NCBI GenBank assembly: GCA_027946355.1 | Contig: JAPEUS010000015.1 | Span: forward strand, 434,001 to 498,000 | Reading direction: 5' to 3' | DNA: 64,000 nucleotides | Origin: Collariella sp. IMI 366227 | Lineage: Eukaryota > Ascomycota > Sordariomycetes > Sordariales > Chaetomiaceae | Part shown: in pieces, positions 23,476-33,850 of the stretch | Position numbering within the stretch: position 1 is the first letter of the stretch | Layout of the letters: each line of letters begins with the position of its first letter | Translations under genes and position numbers: made by a program | The notes under the pieces: generated by a model | The model's input: the letters and a program-made list of their open reading frames with translations, nothing else | What the model was told of the DNA's origin: nothing | The model's database searches: none

Positions 23476-24984
23476 CGGTTTTGCGACTGTGTTGGGGATG
23501 TGGTGGAAGCTTGGAAATGCAAAAGGAAAAGAAAAAGGGGCGAGGGCACGACAGTCGCGCGGCCAAGGTCGGCCTATCGATACAGGTACTTGTACTAATT
23601 ATTTACGGGATCCTTCCAGGGTTGGAGGAGGAGCAGCGCTGTCGCACACAGTGATCCGAGTGCGGGGCAGCAACCACGGGCACCAAGCAGTCGGCACTCA
23701 ACGCAACCGAGGACCGAAGATGGCTACGAGTACCCGTGCTTGGCACCGTCAATGTCCGGACGAAGCAGGCTTGTTAGGAGAAAATCATGTTTACGAGTTT
23801 CGCCATGTGAAAAAAAAGGGAAAAAAGGTACTGATTCTGAGATGCGAAAATCACAGTCTTGGCCTGGAGTCGAGCTCTTTCCCAGCGGGCTGGTTGGCAG
23901 GGCCAGCCTCCCCTCCTCACCTCACCAAAATTCAGGCCGCGTTTTGTTGAGACCGCCCAGAACCCCGAGACTTCAGGCCGAAAGCGGCGTCTGGGGATCC
24001 CCGGACTCGGAGACACCACACTGTCTTCATGTCCCGCTTCTGGAAGATGTTATCCTTATCGCCCTTATCAACTGATGAAACCGCCCAGAACAGACTGAAG
24101 AGTGCGCTTCTATTTCTGATCACTGCTGAAACCGACATTAAAGCTTGTATCCCGACCGTCTCAGCATCGAGAGTGATGCTTGCCGGGATCAACCCGTTCT
24201 CTCTCGGTGCCTGACAATGCGTGGCAGAGTGAGCCTGGAAGGAGTGTGGCGAAACGGCGTGCTGGCATCGGACAGCGGACCTGGCGGGAGATGCTTGAGA
24301 CGGTCGGGTGTTCCTGGCACCCTTTCTGTGCTTGTTCTCGCCCGTCGGAACCCGAGTGAGCCCGATCTGCACGTGTCTGCCATCGCATTCGCCAGCGAGA
24401 GTGAGACCGAGATCGATCTCACCCAGACACGCAGAGCAGAGCCACGTCACGTGACGATACCCCTGTCGCTGACTCGCCAGCTGGCCCCAGTCGTCTTTCG
24501 GAGGACCCGCGGGGCGATTCTGGAATGAATGCAGAAACACAGCGGAGCGATGGAGACTGGATTTTGATGTCACAGCGCCCCTTTCAGCTTTTGTTGTTCG
24601 CCAGCCGAACCCAACTCTTCCCAACTGCAAACCACAACTCCAAATACGACCCAGCATTCAATCGTTCTCTCCCATCTGTACGATTCACTCTCTCCTGCCA
24701 TCCCCGTGTCTTTCCTGCCGTCTTCTCCTTCGGCGGCCGCGCAATACTCCGCCCTTCTCCGAATTTGCCGGCTCCGTCATCAATCGAATTTCGCTGCGTT
24801 TCAGCTGCCGTTTATCAACGCTATTGCCGGGTTGCCACTCGCTGACACTTTCTCACCCTCCATCAGCACTCCGGCGAAGCATTCCCCTCCTTGATCTTCA
24901 ATCCACAAGCCTCAACAGAACGAGAAGCGGCACTTCCACCTGGTTATCTTCACCACTACGTTCTTTTTTTGACCAACAACCGCC
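23476..24984. other. Divergent intergenic region (1.5 kb)
   Basis: It lies head-to-head between adenylate kinase (-) and LETM1 (+), two nuclear genes for mitochondrial proteins, and so probably contains both promoters. Sequence near 24700-24980 is CT-rich, as in a 5' leader. A palindromic E-box is listed separately. No gene was recognised. Confidence 0.55.
24446..24455. promoter_or_regulatory. Palindromic E-box GTCACGTGAC
   Basis: A perfect 10-bp palindrome with a CACGTG core and TCACGTGA flanks, about 530 bp upstream of the LETM1 ATG and within the shared promoter region. TCACGTG is the classic site for Cbf1/Pho4-type bHLH factors. Binding here is inference only. Confidence 0.4.
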
Positions 24985-26711
24985 ATGAGCGCCTCGACGA
25001 GAGTTGCGCGCCAGGCGCTGGTCGTCAATCCCTTCCTGGGCACTGGTGGGTCCTTGCGTTTTGAGCCTTCACTTTGCGTTTTCCGATCGCTAACACCGCT
25101 GCCAACGTAGGCCGTGCACTCCCCAGGTCTGCCCTCCTCGCCACATCCATCCACCTCGCCCGGAATGCGCACCAGCTCGGGCTCAACAACTCGGCCACAG
25201 CCCTGCTGATCCCCATCCGCACCCTCACTACCGGCACAACCACCCATGGCCCGCCCGGGGGCCCGCCTCCAGGATTCAACTCGGCAGAGGCTAAGAAACC
25301 TCTCCCGAGGGAGCCTGCTGCGAAGCCCGCTGCGAAAGCCGCCGAGAAGTCAACGACTACGGAGACCGAGGTGAAGGAGTCTGCCAAGCAGGCCACGGAA
25401 GCCGCCGCCAACTCAGATGCCTCGATCACTCAGCTCGCCGCCCAGAAGGAGCAGCTTGCTGCCGAGAAGGCTGAGACCAAGAAGGAGGAGAAGAAGTTGA
25501 CTCTCGGGCAAAAGATTAAGAAGGAGGCCCAGCACTACTGGGACGGCACCAAGCTGCTGGCCGCCGAGGTCAAGATCAGCTCGCGCCTCGCCCTGAAGAT
25601 GGCCGCCGGCTACGAGCTCACTCGCAGAGAGAACAGGCAGCTCAAGCGCACCGTCCAGGATCTCGGCCGCCTGGTGCCCTTCTCCGTCTTCGTCATCATC
25701 CCCTTCGCCGAGCTGCTCCTCCCCGTCGCTCTCAAGCTCTTCCCCAACATGCTGCCCAGCACCTACGAGGCCCAGAAATCGAAGGACCAGAAGGCCTCGA
25801 CACTGCGCGCCACCCGCAGAGAAGTTAGCGACTTCCTTCGCCAGACCATGAAGGAGACGGGCCTGCCCCTGACGCAGGCGACGACGCAAAAGGAGGAATT
25901 CACCAACTTCTTCCGCAAACTCCGCTCCACCGGCGAGAAGCCGACGGCCCAGGACGTCATCAAGGTGTGCAAGATTTTCAAGGACGACCTGACGCTCGAC
26001 AACCTGTCGCGGCCGCAGCTCGTGTCCATGTGCCGCTACCTGAACCTCAACACCTTTGGCACCGACCAGATGCTACGCTACCAGGTCCGCCACCGCATGC
26101 GCCAGATCAAGATTGACGACCGCGCCATCAGCTACGAGGGCGTCGACAGCCTGTCCGTGTCGGAGCTCCAGCTGGCCGCCGCCAGCCGCGGCATCAAGAG
26201 CTACGGCGTCTCGCCCGGCCGCCTGCGTGACGACCTGCAGACCTGGCTTGACCTCCGCCTGCGCGACGGTGTCCCGTCTACCCTGCTCGTCCTGAGCAAC
26301 GCCTACATGTACGGCCAGACGCAGTCTGAGGAGGGTGTGTCGAGCCAGATTGAGGCCCTCACCGGCGTGCTTTCTTCCATCCCCGAGGAGCTCTTCCACG
26401 AGATCGAGCTCGAGGTGCACAACGCCGAGGGCGCCGCCACCAACAAGCAGCGCCTCGAGGTGCTCAAGGAGCAGCAGGAGCTGATTGACGAGGAGCTCGA
26501 GCAGGACCAGGAGAACCAGGCCACTGGGTTCGCATCGCCGCGCGACACTGAGGACATTGATGAGAAGGAGGAGCGCCAGGCTCATGCCGCCGCTGACCCG
26601 ACCCTTGAGAAGGCCCAGGTCGGCGAGGCGCTGGAGGCCGAGAAGGACGGCATGGACGCGGCGAGGTTAGAGAAGAGCGACGCGACGCAACAAAAGGCCA
26701 GCGAGAAGTGA
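24985..26711 (+). CDS. LETM1/Mdm38-family mitochondrial inner-membrane protein
   Basis: Mdm38/LETM1 proteins sit in the mitochondrial inner membrane, support K+/H+ (cation/proton) exchange and bind mitochondrial ribosomes. Exon 1 is 24985-25045 (MSASTRVARQALVVNPFLGT plus one base), the intron 25046-25110 (branch GCTAAC, acceptor GTAG) and exon 2 25111-26711, giving 553 residues. The basic N-terminus fits a presequence. A single membrane segment, LVPFSVFVIIPFAELLLPVAL, lies at about 208-229. It is followed by the LETM1 ribosome-binding-like domain with LFPNMLPSTYE, LTLDNLSRPQLVSMCRYLNL and RYQVRHRMRQIKIDDRAI. Other blocks are LQLAAASRGIKSYGVS and LRDDLQTWLDLRLRDGVPS. The C-terminus is a Glu/Gln/Lys-rich coiled coil with an acidic tail. 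No frame break. Confidence 0.93.
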
Positions 26712-27508
26712 AGGGCTGGACGGAGAAGGGTTGCGATGTAAACAATTGCCCTTGCCTGAGGGCGCCCACGGTCTTTGTCTTCTCAATTTGTGTTATTTTT
26801 GAGTAGGCCGCATGGCATGGCAGGGCGATGAGGCGTCTGTCGGGATACACAACGCTGCGGGCCACGAGCTGGCGCGAGGTCTGGAGTTGGGATTTACTTT
26901 GGTTTTTCTTTTGTCGCTGGGTCAAGGGGAATATGATAGACCTCATCTCCATAGATATCGTGGATACCATCCAACTCAACATCAGCTCAAGGTTGTCTTG
27001 GTTCACTTTCAGGTTGCTCTCCGTCGAGGCTCTTCCATCGTCCAGTGCTCAACTTGCGATTCCATGTTGGCGGGGAGGCGAGTTCCAGGTCGGTAAGGCA
27101 AAACGCAGATGCTGTTAGCGTCTCATGTGCTCTCCGTTCCGTTTCCCGCCCACCTTCCTTGGTCAGGTACTCCTGGCGCTAACAGACACTTACCTAACAA
27201 TCGGAGGCTTATCCAGAGCTTTCCCCCACCATCATACGTCAACAGCCAAGCATCCATTCGCACTGCCGCGCGACCACAGCTTCAACCAGACCCGACCTCC
27301 GCTAGTACCTCTCCAATAACCAACCTCATCTGCCGAGCTCCACGCACCAACGATACCCGTGTCTACATTTTGATCTGTGGCTTCAATAATCTTGAGAGAC
27401 CTTTCTGCGCCTCGAATGACCTAATCTCTAATCGCCCTGTTCCCATTCCACGACCACTACTGCTCCCTCGTCCACAACCACCGCCTCGTCCTGTCGGACA
27501 ACTGCAAC
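26712..27508. other. Intergenic (0.8 kb)
   Basis: Tandem-gene spacer holding the LETM1 3' UTR and the SNX4 promoter. The last ~250 bp are C/A-rich and leader-like. No gene or repeat was recognised. Confidence 0.5.
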
Positions 27509-28990
27509 ATGGCCGTCATTGACCAAGACGACTTTTCCAACGTGTCATGGCACAGCGAGCAGAACGCTGGTCCAGCGGGGCCATCAACTTCTCGCGATCC
27601 CGCACACCCCGAGTTTCCCCAGAACAATGGACCAGAGGGCAACCAGGCTGCTGACGAGGCCGACCATCCCGGCCACGCCGGCGAGATTCTCGAGTGCACC
27701 GTGTCGAAGCCACACAAGGAGAACGACGGCACCAAAGATACATATGTCTCATATCTGATCACTACACACGTGCGTCTACCCGAGAGAGCGCATGAACTGG
27801 TTGCTGATAAATGTGCCTAGACAACCTTCTCGACCTTCCAACGACCAACCACATCTGTCCGCCGCCGCTTCACCGACTTTGTCTTCCTCTACAAGGTGCT
27901 GCTGCGCGAGTACCAGGCGTGCGCCGTTCCGCCGCTGCCGGACAAGCAACGAATGGAGTACGTTCGGGGCGACCGATTCGGGCCCGACTTCACGGCACGC
28001 CGCGCCTACTCGCTACAGCGCTTCCTCTCGCGCCTCGCCCTGCACCCCGTTCTCCGCCGGGCGACCATCTTCCACACCTTTCTCGAGAGCCCAGATTGGA
28101 ACACCACCATGCGCAGCCACGCCGGCCGCGGCACCCTCGACACCGACGCCGCCGGCATGGGCGGCGCCCCGGCCGCCAGCACCAGTGGCGGCGGCGGCAT
28201 GTTCGACTCGCTGGCCGAATCCTTCATGAACACCTTCACCAAGCCCCACAAACCCGACCGCCGCTTCATCGAAGTCCGCGAGAAATCTGTCAAGCTCGAC
28301 GAGGACCTGCAACACGTCGAGAAGGTCGTCGCGCGCGTCGCGCGTCGCGAAGCCGACCTCGAGATTGACCTCAAAGACCTCGCCGAGCAATTCCAGAAAC
28401 TAATCACCCTCGAACCAGGCGTCGAGGCCGCCGTCCACGCCTTCGCTGCCTCCGTCGAAGACACAGGCACAGGCCTCAAAAAGCTCAAAGATCACACCGA
28501 CCAAGACTACCTCGGATCCCTCCGTGACATGGTCGCCTACTCTGCGGCACTCAAAAACCTCCTCAAAGCCCGCGAGCAGAAACAGCTCGACTACGAGCAA
28601 CTCACCGAATACCTCAGCAAATCTACCGCCGAGCGCGACTCCCTCGCCGCATCCTCCTCGGGCTCCCACGCCTACGGCGGCGGCTCCTCGGGGGGCATAG
28701 TCGGCGGCGCAGGCGGCTTCCTCCGCAGCAAGCTCGAAGACGTGCGCGGCGTCGACCACGAGCAGGCGCGGCGCGACCGCCAGCGCAAGCTAGAGCTGCG
28801 GATCGACGAGCTGACGCGGGCTGTGGAAAGCGCGAGGGGGGAGGCGGATGCGTTTGGTGAGCAGGTGGTCAAGGAGGTCGGGAGCTTTGAGTGGATCAAG
28901 AAGGTGGAGGTGAAAAGGCAGTTTGTGGGGCTGGTGGATGCGCATGTTGGGTTTTATGACGGGGTGGTCGAGACGTGGGAGGGTATGTGA
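27509..28990 (+). CDS. Sorting nexin SNX4/Atg24
   Basis: PX-BAR sorting nexin of endosomes, needed for retrieval to the Golgi and for selective autophagy in yeast (Atg24/Snx4). Exon 1 is 27509-27769, the intron 27770-27820 (51 bp) and exon 2 27821-28990, giving 476 residues. The PX domain spans about 57-180. It carries the phosphoinositide-binding RRRFTDF motif (Arg102/Arg103-Phe104) completed by the splice, then PPLPDKQ, a proline-rich loop, and ARRAYSLQRFLSRLALHP. The remaining two thirds are a long helical BAR-like region rich in charged heptads (FIEVREKSVKLDEDLQHVEK onward). A Gly/Ser-rich linker near residues 308-335 interrupts it. The first 55 residues are acidic and Pro-rich. The frame is intact and start choice is clear. 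Snx41/42-type paralogues are an alternative, but the PX and helical order fit SNX4 best. Confidence 0.88.
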
Positions 28991-29601
28991 GGGAGATGGA
29001 GAGGGAGGGGGTGGTGTTGCCTGCTTAGGAAGAGGGCGGTGGTTGGGGAGGTTGGAGTGGGCGATGGGGTGGGTATGGGATGAGGGCGGGGATGTGCGGA
29101 GTTTGAGTGATGATTGGAATGGGGAGAGTGATGATGAGCGGGAGGGTGTTTCTCCAAAGAATGCCATTCGGAATGTTGACCGGGAGGGGAAGGGCGTGGA
29201 TGGAGGAGATCTGGCTTATGCCAGCGGTGAACAGCGGGCTGAACAGACAGGCGGCAGCGGGAGTGATAATCAATCTTTGGACGAGGGATCACATATGCTT
29301 TCACTACACGAGGCGCTCAGTGACGCCGAATTTTGGTCAGAGGAGCGGCGGCGATCACAAGCCTGACGAAAAACACCTAGCAGGCGGGATGCCATCAGCG
29401 AAGCATCCTAACCTGCACCAGCGGAAAGAATCCTACCTATTTGTTACTGCTACTGTTGTTGGAGCTGAGGTGTTGACAGTGAACTTAACTTTTGGACATT
29501 GGCTTAGACGGCATGGTCAGGGGCAATTGACGTTTCTGATGATTACGAGAACAATGAAAAGTGCAATGCGAGAGAAAGCAGCCCTGGACAAACCAAAACC
29601 C
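28991..29601. other. Convergent 3' intergenic region (0.6 kb)
   Basis: It lies between the 3' ends of SNX4 (+) and kexin (-). The first ~250 bp are G-rich purine-biased on the plus strand. No gene is supported; open frames here have no ATG-based coherent product. Confidence 0.5.
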
Positions 29602-31695
29602 TTAATCCAGACAGCCCACCGAGAGGAAATTGAACCCAAACCCGTCCAGCTGTTTATGTTTATACACCGATCTAGGATTATTCCTCAACCTCTTCCTCCG
29701 CGCAAGATACAGATACACGCCCAGCCCGGCACAGAATAGCACGATCAAGACTAAGGAACCATATATCCATGCCTGGGTCGCAGCTGACACGCCAAAGGTG
29801 GGCAAAAAGGAGGGGAGCCAAGTTGATGGTTTCTCGTTACTTTCCCGAAGTTGTTGTGGTTTCAGCCGGGGCGGGGGTTGGTGTCGGTGGGTTTGTTGTT
29901 GACGGGGCGGCCTGCGTCGGTTGGGGAGGATGGGAGGGAGGTGGCAGGGTTGGTGGAGGGGGCAGGAGGTTGTGGCAGCGGGGAGGGTAGTAGTGGGGAT
30001 GAGGGCGTGGTCGTTGTCGTCTTCTTCCGTGGGCATGGGAAGGAGTTGTGCTTTGGAGGTATCGCGGGTCTCGCCCCAGAGCTTGAGGTGCCAGTCGGTG
30101 AAGGTGCCGGTGAATTGGTTGATGGTGGTGTCGCGGACGATGATGGTCCAAGTGCCGGCGCCGAGTTCGCCCTGGGAGGCGACGGCAACGCCCTTGTCGC
30201 CCTGGGGGATAGGCTGGTTGACGTGGATCCACGGCGAGTAGAACCAGGCCTGAGGCTTCACCTTCTTCCAAGTCTTGGCCGCCTCAACGATGGCGTACGT
30301 GTCCAGCTTGCCGTAGCCGTACGTGTGGCTGAACTTCTTGCCAATGGACGTTTCCTGCCAGTCGCCTGAGTCCAGGTTCAGAGGAATGGCAGTGTCCATG
30401 GCGAGATACTGCATGTCACGCCACGACAGATCTGGCCGCACTTGCAGCGCGAGGGCAAAAATGCCGGCCGCGAGCGGAGCAGCCGCCGACGTGCCGCCAT
30501 GGCTGTTGGTGCACGAATCCGGGCCGACATCAGTGGTGTGGATGGCGTCGTTGCTGCCGCTGGAGTAGGTCACGACTAAGCCAGCGGAGCACTTCTCCGA
30601 GTAGTACGGATGCAGGCCCTTGCGGTCGATGGCGCCTATGGTGATACTGTAGATGCTGTTTGTGTAGCCATCGAAGTTGCAGTTGTCGTCGTTCTGGGCG
30701 CCGTTGCCGCTGGCAAAAACGAAGATGGAGCCCAGCCCCTGGCGGCCGTTCTGCACGCCGTTGAGCATAGCACGGCGGATGAGAACACCCGGGGCGTCCA
30801 TGGTGCGCCCATCATCGGGTGGGCCCCAGGAGCACGAGTAAATCTGGTTGTGGTGAAAGTCGTAGTTCATAGCGACGGCTTCGTCCGCATCCGAGATCAA
30901 CTTGGAGAGAATGCGCAGACCGGCAATCTTAGCATCATACGCGACGCCCACACCGCAGACATCGTTCCTCGCGGCGGCGACCTCACCAGCGCAGCGGGTC
31001 CCGTGCTTGTCGTCCGACAGGCGAGGCCTCGGTTCTTCGGTCTTGTCGTTGAAGTCGTAGGAGCCGGCGGCATAATAGTTCGCCTTGAGATCGTTGCTGT
31101 ACATGTCCAAACCGTCGTCGACAATGGCGACGGTGGTGTTCTTGCCGGTAATCCCCTGCAGCCACACACCGGTAACGTTCAGATCGTGACCGACCTGGAC
31201 GGTGTTGAGAAGATGCCATTGCCCGTTGAAGATGGGGTCCTTGATCTGTAGAGCGCGGGCAACTTCGGCCTGGACCTGCACTGCCGACTGCACGGGGCTG
31301 TCCTGGGCTCTGGTGAAGTCGTTCCATGATATGGGGTCGCGTCGTTTTGGCACCATGCGCTTCTCCCAGGGCTGCCGTAGGACCTGCTTCTCGGAGAACA
31401 GGACACTATCCAGCACGTCTCTTTCGCCGAGAGATCTCCTCCTCTTTCTTTGAGCAAGCCCTCGCTTGACAACATCGTGTTCCTCCTTCCGCGCCACGAA
31501 TACGTGGTGGTCTTTGAGTTCCCCCAGCGCCCCCTCGTGGGAGAGCCCTAAGCTGCGGGCTACCTCGTGAGGGGATGTGTTCGCATCGAGATGGAGGACG
31601 TAGTAGTCGTTTGCGTCCCAATTTCGAGGGAGGACTTGAGATGCTGTCACCAATGTGGCAAGGCCTAGCAGGGCCGTGAAGGACCAGATCTTCAT
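29602..31695 (-). CDS. KEX2: Kexin (KEX2-type proprotein convertase)
   Basis: Ca2+-dependent Golgi protease that cuts secretory proproteins after Lys-Arg. It is a single exon from ATG 31695, 697 residues. The signal peptide is MKIWSFTALLGLATLVTA. The propeptide has several dibasic sites, including WEKRMVPKRRD at about 110-120. The subtilase domain has the catalytic Asp193 in IVDDGLDM, His231 in DDKHGTRCAGE, oxyanion Asn330 in ASGNGAQND and Ser402 in SHGGTSAAAP. A P/homoB domain follows (INQFTGTFTDWHLKLWGE). A membrane anchor (IYGSLVLIVLFCAGLGVYLYL) and a short cytosolic tail end the protein. The frame is open for 177 codons further upstream, but that extension would bury the signal peptide. 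The stalk (about 29850-29990) reads as Ser/Thr/Pro-rich only in alternative frames, hinting at compensating indels. Confidence 0.94.
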   Translation of the reverse strand: MKIWSFTALLGLATLVTASQVLPRNWDANDYYVLHLDANTSPHEVARSLGLSHEGALGELKDHHVFVARKEEHDVVKRGLAQRKRRRSLGERDVLDSVLFSEKQVLRQPWEKRMVPKRRDPISWNDFTRAQDSPVQSAVQVQAEVARALQIKDPIFNGQWHLLNTVQVGHDLNVTGVWLQGITGKNTTVAIVDDGLDMYSNDLKANYYAAGSYDFNDKTEEPRPRLSDDKHGTRCAGEVAAARNDVCGVGVAYDAKIAGLRILSKLISDADEAVAMNYDFHHNQIYSCSWGPPDDGRTMDAPGVLIRRAMLNGVQNGRQGLGSIFVFASGNGAQNDDNCNFDGYTNSIYSITIGAIDRKGLHPYYSEKCSAGLVVTYSSGSNDAIHTTDVGPDSCTNSHGGTSAAAPLAAGIFALALQVRPDLSWRDMQYLAMDTAIPLNLDSGDWQETSIGKKFSHTYGYGKLDTYAIVEAAKTWKKVKPQAWFYSPWIHVNQPIPQGDKGVAVASQGELGAGTWTIIVRDTTINQFTGTFTDWHLKLWGETRDTSKAQLLPMPTEEDDNDHALIPTTTLPAATTSCPLHQPCHLPPILPNRRRPPRQQQTHRHQPPPRLKPQQLRESNEKPSTWLPSFLPTFGVSAATQAWIYGSLVLIVLFCAGLGVYLYLARRKRLRNNPRSVYKHKQLDGFGFNFLSVGCLD

Positions 31696-33850
31696 GTTGG
31701 AGACTTGCGGGCGGACAGCCCTTGGTTGACCCGGAGCGGGTGTTGGCGTGGGCTGGAGCGGGTAGCGGCGGTGAGCATATGGGGACGAGGGGCGGCGGCG
31801 CTTCGAAGTCGACGGGTTATCGGGACTGAGGAGGAGTTCTTCGTCGTGTGGAGTGGTTGCCGGGTCGAAACGAGCCGGGGCGGGAGTGTTGCTAGTCCAA
31901 CAGTCGCAAAACGCAACTTGTCGAGGCCAAGAAAGGAGGGTCTGTGTCTGTGTCGGACAAGTCTGTGGCAATGCACAGATGTTTTGTTTGACCACCCCCA
32001 GACTCGCGCGCTTCAAAATTTGAAACCAAAACCAGCTCTTCCTACGGCTGTAAAAGTCCCTCGGCAGGGATGAAAGCCAAACTCTCCTTTTTTGTCCAAG
32101 GCGACGGTCGTGTTGAAGTGGAGAGGTGGCCTTTGTCTCTGACATTTCCAAGTTCCATTTCCAAAATTGGAAACTCAGGTTGTCCAGAAGAACATGGCCA
32201 CCTGGGCACTTGACGATCTTCACCATTTTTTATTTCGCCGGTTTCCCTCCTTGTGTGTTTTGGGTCGTGTATCGATGTCCCCAAAAATCAGCATCCTGCT
32301 CCTGAATTATCAAGAGCATTGCGTGACGCCGCGTCGGCAGAGACTGGGGTTTCTTTGTTCTCTGTCCCTGGCTTCTTCACTACACTCCTCTTGACAACTG
32401 AGGTTGGCTTGAGCGCCAATTACAAGAGTCATTGAAGTCCAGTTTGGATTATGAGCCGTTTGGATTGGTCCAGACCAACTGCCCTAGACTTGACCGAGGT
32501 TCTTGGTCAGTCTTTGGGTTCTGCGGATATCTGATATATATCAAATAGTGTACTGGTCCTCAGGCGGTGTTGCACTCTGCCACCCTTTTTTTTCTCGAGA
32601 AAGACGAAGCCTGGCTCGGCGAGCTGTGCCGATGAACGGGACGGTGCGATGGATATTTCCTGCTACCCGGCCCTGAACATCGAGAAACGGTCTGGGTGAG
32701 TCCTGCCGGGTCAGTGACCTTGCCGCTCTCATTGGTATCTCTTGTTCGCACTCGGAGTGAGGTCCGGGTAAAAATAGCTAGACGTAAACTTGGATTGGGA
32801 GATGAGCGGTGTCATTCGCCCTACTTGGTACACTCTGACTGTCCAGCAATCTCCTACCTTGCCTGGACTACATCAAGAAACAACGCGAAGTTTGCTCCAG
32901 TGGTTGTTGAGTATTTGATGGGCGGTAAATAGCTGTGGCCATACTTGGTACGACGGAGTACACATTTGATGAATTCGGCGCGGTTCTTACGTCAAAAAAT
33001 CCACAATTTTTCTCCTCCAGACAGACCAAGTGTCGTCTTCTCTTCAATCTAGGTCAGGTTCGGTTCATCCCGTGCCCATGTCTCCATGTGGGAGCCATGC
33101 GATTCTGCTTAAGATAAAATGCAACTCGAGACACGGCAGACAGACACTGCAGATAACCGGCCGAAGCAACACAGAATTCCAATTCTTTCCCTGGGGCTCC
33201 TGTCATTCTCGAATCGGCAGCCAGCCACCGGCATTTTCAAATTGAACAAAATCAAGATGTGGTTTGAGACCCCTGCGTTTGGCGCTGACGACCCGAAGCT
33301 GCGGTCCACTTCCCGCCCTCCGATTTTCCAGGACCCTTGTCCATTCATCGACTGGGTTGACAGCTCGCTGCCATAGCCTGCCAGAGCCCAACCACGCCAA
33401 GCCAGATCTTTCCGCCCAAGCTTCCATCCGTTTCCCGTTCCCCAGCCCAGCGTGCCCAGCCCAGCGATCCGGCCGAGCCTGGCGCCGACCCACCCACCGC
33501 CTGGCGCCGTTCCAGGGTTCCCAGCTCACCATCCATGGACCAGGGACTCGACTCCCAGCCTCTGGTGTTGTTCCTGGCTGAGGCGGGCGGCTGGTATAAC
33601 TGACGAGTGTCCCGGCGTGAGCTGGTCGTTGCCGCTTGCGCCCGAGGTGCATGTGTCTGCAGAATATTGGCTCTCTTCCTCACTGGCTCACCATGGACGC
33701 CCGCAGCTAACGACGAGTGGCCGCCACAAACACACAGCAACCAAGACCTGAGACCCAAGACCAGCACCTGGCACCCCCGCCAGACACACAGTCTCCCACG
33801 AGTCCTCCCACTCTCCCGCCCTGCCAGATCGAGTCCACGCCGCCGCCAAC
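31696..33850. other. Divergent intergenic region (2.2 kb)
   Basis: It separates kexin (-) from the PhoD-like gene (+) and should hold both promoters. The last ~400 bp are C/A-rich and leader-like. No conserved coding segment or repeat was recognised in either strand. Confidence 0.5.
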
